DNA from: Brachypodium distachyon
Lineage: Eukaryota > Streptophyta > Magnoliopsida > Poales > Poaceae
Reading direction: 5' to 3'
Assembly: GCF_000005505.3 (NCBI RefSeq)
Contig: NC_016133.3
Location: 4,650,001 to 4,714,000, forward strand
DNA length: 64,000 nt
Part shown: positions 58,733 through 64,000 of the stretch, in pieces
Layout: every line of letters starts with the position of its first letter
Position numbering within the stretch: the stretch's first letter is position 1
Notes under the pieces: model-generated
What the model was told of the DNA's origin: nothing
The model's database searches: none
Seen by the model: only the letters and a program-made list of their open reading frames with translations
Position numbers and translations under genes: made by a program

Positions 58733-61110
58733 TCATTTCCTCTGGGCCTTCGATTTTTTGGAAGACAGCCATTTCCCCAGTTTTGGCCGATTGGCTTTCT
58801 TTTCGCAAGAGGATTGGGCGGCATCCTCTGAGTGTGTCCTCCTGTTACCCCTCAACCTAGAGTAGGAGAACCAATTGCTAAAGAAACTTCCTTTCTTGCC
58901 GCCTTCCTCCATGTACTCATATTGCTGATAAACACCAAAACCTTCTTCTAGAGCACTCGTAGAATGCCTAGTAGTAGTAAGTTTCTCAGCCTCGTCTTCT
59001 TCGATGAGATCGTCCAACAAAGTCCTTGATCTGACACCGAAATCGTCCACTGAAGTCCTTGACCTAACAGATGAATTATTTGTGCTGTTATCAGTTGTGA
59101 GCACATACAAAATCCAAAAGAGTTCTAGGAAGATGCACATCAAGTAGACTAAGGACCCTATATAAACACTAGGATCTCACATACCTTCTGTGAGATGCTG
59201 ACCTTTGGCTTTTGGATCTCTTGCATGGGCTGTAGTCCACAGATAGATGCTGCGAGAAATGAAGCTGCATGGCAGGAGATAATACAAGAGAAGGCATGTC
59301 AATGAAAGTGCGTTACAATGTGATGTATTAAACCAGATTCGATTACTTAGCAATGGCATAAAAGAAGTAACTCAATTGACAAATGGCCTTAAACATAAAA
59401 AACGAACGGTCCAAGAAATGCACGCATTTTATCAGACAGACTTGTAAGAATGGACAGTCTTTATTTATTCAGGCATTTTAAATATTGCAAACAGGCACAT
59501 TGAAGATTATGGTGACAATCTAATTCACCAGTTCCCAGTCCATTCAAACAGAAGAGACTAAGAGTAGTACAAGGTTGTGCAAAAATATTAGCTCTAACAC
59601 CACTAGATAATAAAACCTATAACAACATTTGACACGAGAGGATCAGAAACAGACCAAATAAGGAACTGGTATTGAGTTATTGTTCTGCTCAGCCAGAGAA
59701 TAGTACTGTGTGGTTGGCAAAAGTGCTTATCAAAAAATGCAATAAATTTATCCTGTAAATTGACTAACATTAGGGGCATATCTTGTGCATGAATGAGTAA
59801 ATGGAACAATAAACTGCACATTATGATGCCACAACTGCATAAATAGGATATCAACTGACAACCATCCCTGCTGATCTCATGAAACAGAGCAGAATTAATC
59901 TGCACTAAAATGCACATCCAGGAAGCAACCACAGAGTAGGAAAGTGCACAGACCTCATCACCATCTTTGATACCAAATGCACGCAATGTTGCCCTGTCAT
60001 CCGTTAGTTTCTCGTCCTTGAAGCATAAGCAGAAATGACTCCACACGTGCTGCCTACATCAAGCAAAGCCAAAACCTTAAATGTTAAGTTCCCACTATAA
60101 AAGTTGAATTTAAACCCTATAAATGTTTCTCAGCTTCATAGAGAGATAGTTCCAGCACATATCAGCTTCAGATGCTTCATCGGGATAATGGGATTTGTGT
60201 CACTATACACATAAAAAAATTATAGGGAGACAGAGGTTACTAATCATTGCAATGATAGTACACTAAAATATTGTAGGGAAGAAGTTTATATAGCTAGTTT
60301 ACTAATTATTTTGCACATGCACACAAGAATCTAGGTAAAACACTATTGAAAACATGATTATACAACAAAAATAATAATAAATACTTGCATCTCTATCTGG
60401 AGCAATCTGCGTCTAAAGTTACTAGAGGATGGTGGAGGCATGGCTCCATGGAACTAAATCTCCCTAATTTGTAAATCGAAAATGACATTTCATTCTAAAT
60501 TGCCCATTCCTTCATTATATATAGAGGATTAACTTCATCCAATCATTTAAATTCTCCACACAGCAGCACAGACTGCACAGTACGATTAAAAAAAGCAACC
60601 GAATTGATAAATTACAAATCATATAATCGCATACTAGTCTAGAATATCTCAGCTGAGTGTGCACCTTACCAAGTGATAGCATTGTCCATGTCATAAAAGA
60701 GAGCGATGAACACGGCTTCGATGGCCGCCTTGAGCTCCCACACCGCGGCCGATCTCGCGATCTGCACATCTACACAAGCAGCCAGGAGCAAAGCGCACAA
60801 TGTCACATACTCGAAATCCTCCAGGTCGCTTCGGGAATTTCCTCTAGGGCAGAACCAAACCACCCAAACAAATTCAGGGGAAACGGAAGAGGGGACGAGA
60901 TTTGGTACCGAAGTAGGAATCGTCTAGCTTGCGGATGGTGAGGCGGAGGCGCGGCTCGGGGAGGCGGTGGTAGGAGAAGCTGGCGGGGCCGCAGGCGAGC
61001 GCGCCGATGCAGTCCGCGTCGGCCGCGCGGGCGATGTCCTCGAGGTCGAGAGCGCCGAACGCAATGTCGCCGCGGCCGGGGGTCGCCGATCCCATGGTGG
61101 CCGCCGTCAT
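58733..61110 (-). CDS. SNRNP25: U11/U12 small nuclear ribonucleoprotein 25 kDa protein
   Basis: Component of the U11/U12 di-snRNP of the minor spliceosome, which splices U12-type introns; nuclear. Five exons: 60909-61110, 60670-60769, 59954-60053, 59185-59264, 58733-59084; phases agree and total 834 nt (277 aa). A ubiquitin-like fold spans exons 1-4: LRLTIRKLDDSYF, VQIARSAAVWELKAAIEAVF, WQHVWSHFCLCFKDEKLTDD and AFGIKDGDELHFSQHLS. The C-terminal exon is a basic/acidic tail ending LGKWLSSKKSKAQRK, with a duplicated SVRSRTSVDDFG / GVRSRTLLDDL segment. There are two possible ATGs: 61110 and, five codons later, one in a better context (CCACCATGGGA). Both give the same domain. No lesion is seen. 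Confidence 0.92.
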
Positions 61111-61240
61111 TGCGGAGCGTCGAGGGAGCCCTAGCGAGGCGGTTGCGGAGTGACTGCGTCTGCGGGCGGCGCGGTGCGTCGGGAGTAGCGCAACGGTAGC
61201 CGTTGGAGGCGTTCGGGATCTGGGTTGGGTTGGGCCGTCA

Positions 61241-61518
61241 GAGCAAGATTAATAGGTTAGCGGCAGCTGAAACTGCTGCCATGTCATCAATAGTTTGTGC
61301 AATAGTTATCATGTATAATAGTTAGCTATAAGGTTGTGCTACTTTATTAACATATGGCCCACACTGCATTGTCACATGGTTCTTAGAAGCACGCGATGCA
61401 GCTGCCTATTAGCTAATAGCCCACTTCTTTTCTCTCTCCTATTCTCTTCCCTCCAACTAAGCAAAAATAACATATTTAAATCCTTATATCCTGCGTGCAT
61501 CCCTTATAATTCTTGCTC
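61241..61518. repeat. MITE with GAGCAAGA ends, upstream of SNRNP25
   Basis: Left end GAGCAAGATTAATAGG; the right end is the complement of GAGCAAGAATTATAAGG. This gives inverted ends of about 17 bp with two or three mismatches, 278 bp in total. No clear target duplication. It lies about 130 bp upstream of the SNRNP25 start codon. Confidence 0.65.
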
Positions 61519-61559
61519 TTAGACGGGGAGGAGGAGCCCAAAGACAAGTAGGAGCATTC

Positions 61560-62260
61560 GGGCTAAACTAATTGGCGGAGCTCCGCCAAATCCAATTTCG
61601 GCAGACCATTTCCGACCAGGATCCGGGTGGTCCACGCACTCGTTCCCGCTCGTCCCGATCAGGCAGTTCCCACACTCGTCCCGCGTCGTTTCCTCAGTTC
61701 CCGTTTTTCGTTTCCGTCCAGCGCTACGCCTGGTCTCCGTGCTCGCGCTTCGTTTTATCCTCGTGCCGGGCCTCAATCCAAAGCCCAACGACTACAAGCC
61801 ATCTTCAGGCTTTTTCTCTTTTCCCTTTTTTCTGTATTTTGGACGGTGCAGAGTCAACCTGAGAGCCTACCCGTCCTTGGCTTTTTGCCCTTTCCCTTTT
61901 CTAAACCTACAATATGTACGTGAAAATGTTGCCTGGTGGGTTCCTTTCCTCTCTCCCCATTTTCCGTCTTCTACGTGCGGAAAAAACTTGTCCGTTGGAC
62001 TTTCATTTTTCCCTTTTTGGGAGAGTGGTTTTTAGGGAGTAAATTGGGTGGGGAATAGCACTTTCAATCACATTTGCTAGACACTTTCAATCGGGTGGAG
62101 CTAATTGGCGGAGCTCAGCCTAGTTTTTGGCGGACGATTCTGACAAAGTGTAGTTGTCCGTACTGGCGCTCGTCGTCCCTCGAGTAGCCTCTTCTGTCTC
62201 GGGCTCGTTCCTCAGTTCCTCTTTTGGCGGCGGCCCACGCTAGGCTACAGAAAAGTGCAA
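61560..62260. repeat. Diverged direct duplication around CTAATTGGCGGAGCTC
   Basis: CTAATTGGCGGAGCTC occurs near 61568 and again near 62101. Each is followed by similar blocks (GGCGGAC/GGCAGAC, a CTCGT-rich stretch, CCTCAGTTCC). These could be remnants of terminal repeats of an element or a local duplication. No coding content is recognised. Confidence 0.4.
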
Positions 62261-62261
62261 T

Positions 62262-64000
62262 CGTTAAAAGCTCGTGATGCAATCGTTAAAAGCTCATGAT
62301 GAGATCGTTTCAAGTTCAGCATGAACTTAGAAAAATAATTGAAAGCATGTCTCAAGGATATTCAAAAATTAAAAGCACATGATGCGTTCGTTAAAAGCTC
62401 GTCATTAGAATGCTAAAAAGCTCATTATAAGATGGTTAAAAGATCTAGGTGTTTTGAAAAAAAAATGAAATGTACAAGACTTATTCGTTAAAAAACTAAT
62501 AATGGGATCCTAATTTTTTTTATCAGAATATTAAAATCTCATCACGCGATCTTTAAAAAGCTCATCATTATAAAGTTAAAAGGCCCAATGGATTTTGGAA
62601 AAATAAAATGCTCATGATGAGAACCTTGAAAGTTCATGGCGTGATTGTTAAAAGCTCATGTAGAGTTGTTAAAGTTATGATGGTATCGTTAAAAAGGTCA
62701 TGATGAGATCGTCAAAACTTCATGACGTGACCATCTAAAGCTCAGGATGAGACCGTTAAAAGCTCATCGTGAACTTAGAAAAAAAATTGAAAACATGTCT
62801 CAAGTATTTTTAAAAATTAAAAACGCATGATGCTTTCATTAAAAATCTCATCATGGCATGGGATCCTTAAAGCTCATCGTTAGAATGCTAAAACGCTCAT
62901 AATAAGATCTTCAAAAGCTCAAGGGTTTTCGAAAAAAAAGGAAATGTACAAGACTTGTTCGTTAAAAAACTCATCATGGGATTATCAAAAAAGCTCATCA
63001 TTAGAATATTAAAAGCTCTTCACGCGGTCTTTAAAACGCTCATCATTAGGAAGTTAAAAGGCTCAATGACTTTTGGAAAAATTAAATGTGCATGATGAGA
63101 ACCTTTAAAGCTCATGTTGAGATCGTTAAAAGCTCATGATGAAACCGTTAAAAGCTATGATGCGATCGTTAAAATCTCATGATGCGGTCGTTAAAAAGCT
63201 CAAGGTCATAATGAGATCGTTAAAAGCCGATGATGCGATTGTCGAGAGCTCATGATGTGATCGTTAAAAGCTCATGATGAACTTAGAAAAATAATTGAAA
63301 GCACGTCTCGCGGATTTTTGAAAATTAAAAAAGACATGATGCGTCATTAAAAATCTCACATGGGGTCCTTAAAATATGATTGTTTGGATGCTAAAAGTGC
63401 ATAGTTAACATCGCTAAAAGCTCCAGGATTTTTGAAGAAATCATAGTAGATGATGGGATCACTAAAAATCTCATCATGGGATCATTAAGAATATCATCGT
63501 TAGACGTTAGGAAGCTCATCAGAAAGATCGTTAAAAGCTCATGTAGAATACACAAGGAAAAATGGCCTTAGAAAAAAAAAATGAAAGCACATGTCAATGA
63601 TGTTTGAAAATCGCAAAGTACATGATGGGATTGTTAAAATCTCATGATGATATCATTAAAAGCTCATGTAGAATGGAAAAGAAAAAATGAACTTAGAAAA
63701 ATAATTGAAAGCACGTCTCAAGGATTTTTGGAAAAAATTAAAAACACATGATGCGTTCTTTAAATGCTCATCATTAGAATGCTAAAATCTCATAATTATA
63801 ATGTTAAAAAGTTCAATGGTTTTTGGAAAAATTGAAAGCTCATGATGACATCGTTAAAAGCTCATCGTGAGCTTTGAAAAAATATTGTAAAGCATGTCTC
63901 GAGGATTTTTGAGAATTGAAAACACATGATGTGTTCGTTAAAAATCTCATCATTAGATTGTTAAAAAGCTCAAGAATGAATGCTAAAAACTCATCATAAG
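62262..64000. repeat. Dense degenerate repeat array, ~20-bp unit, running off the edge
   Basis: From 62262 to the window end the sequence consists almost entirely of variants of GATCGTTAAAAGCTCATGAT, tandem or separated by a few bases. A longer unit is superimposed: AACTTAGAAAAATAATTGAA followed by GCATGTCTCAAGGAT-like sequence starts near 62323, 62772, 63271 and 63688, with weaker copies near 63561 and 63869. No long open frame exists in it on either strand. It may be a minisatellite-like array or the repetitive interior of a transposable element. The class is not known to me. Confidence 0.85.

Noticed and set aside
62262..64000. CRISPR-like array at the right edge
   Set aside because: Repeats are degenerate with no unique spacers of constant length, and the window is a plant nuclear genome.

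Overview
This window is nuclear DNA from a monocot grass, probably a pooid or close relative. Its genes have many short exons with GT-AG introns and GC-rich first exons. Gene-proximal DNA is full of Stowaway-type MITEs (TA target sites, ends like CTCCCTCCGT). There is an Au-like SINE, a minimal SMART-type LTR element and CACTA-like subterminal palindromes. There is no sign of bacterial, organellar or viral origin. From memory, the order MYB - CAD - UGT resembles the CAD2 region of rice chromosome 2; that is an inference and was not searched.

Layout: 1-320 LINE fragment and ~437-600 tRNA-derived SINE; 924-3061 (+) apyrase with one apparent frameshift; 4667-6498 (-) plastid lipoate octanoyltransferase (LIP2/LipB) with a 621-bp hAT-type insertion just upstream; 7.3-12.4 kb transposon-rich DNA (Helitron-like end, SMART element, CACTA-like palindromes, a MITE); 12439-26659 (-) a MOM1-type silencing protein (PHD finger, two chromo-like segments, degenerate SNF2 helicase, CMM2 region, coiled coil) carrying several disabling changes; 28994-32523 (+) TIC21, divergent from MOM1; 36100-37014 (+) intronless R2R3-MYB of subgroup 22; 41275-44810 (-) bona fide cinnamyl alcohol dehydrogenase; 50149-51606 (-) family 1 UDP-glucosyltransferase; 57900-58094 (+) a small secreted peptide precursor ending in a PIP/PIPL-like SGPS-type motif; 58733-61110 (-) U11/U12 snRNP 25 kDa protein; 62262-64000 a dense array of a degenerate ~20-bp repeat running off the window edge.

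The genes do not form an operon-like unit. Two themes recur. LIP2 and TIC21 both serve plastids. MYB, CAD and the UGT sit next to each other and could all touch phenylpropanoid metabolism, although no common regulation can be seen in the sequence. The most notable results are the decayed MOM1 copy, the PIP-like peptide gene, the intact SMART element with its target-site duplication, the hAT element with an exact 8-bp duplication in the LIP2 5' region, and the right-edge repeat array. I found no convincing new multi-gene system.
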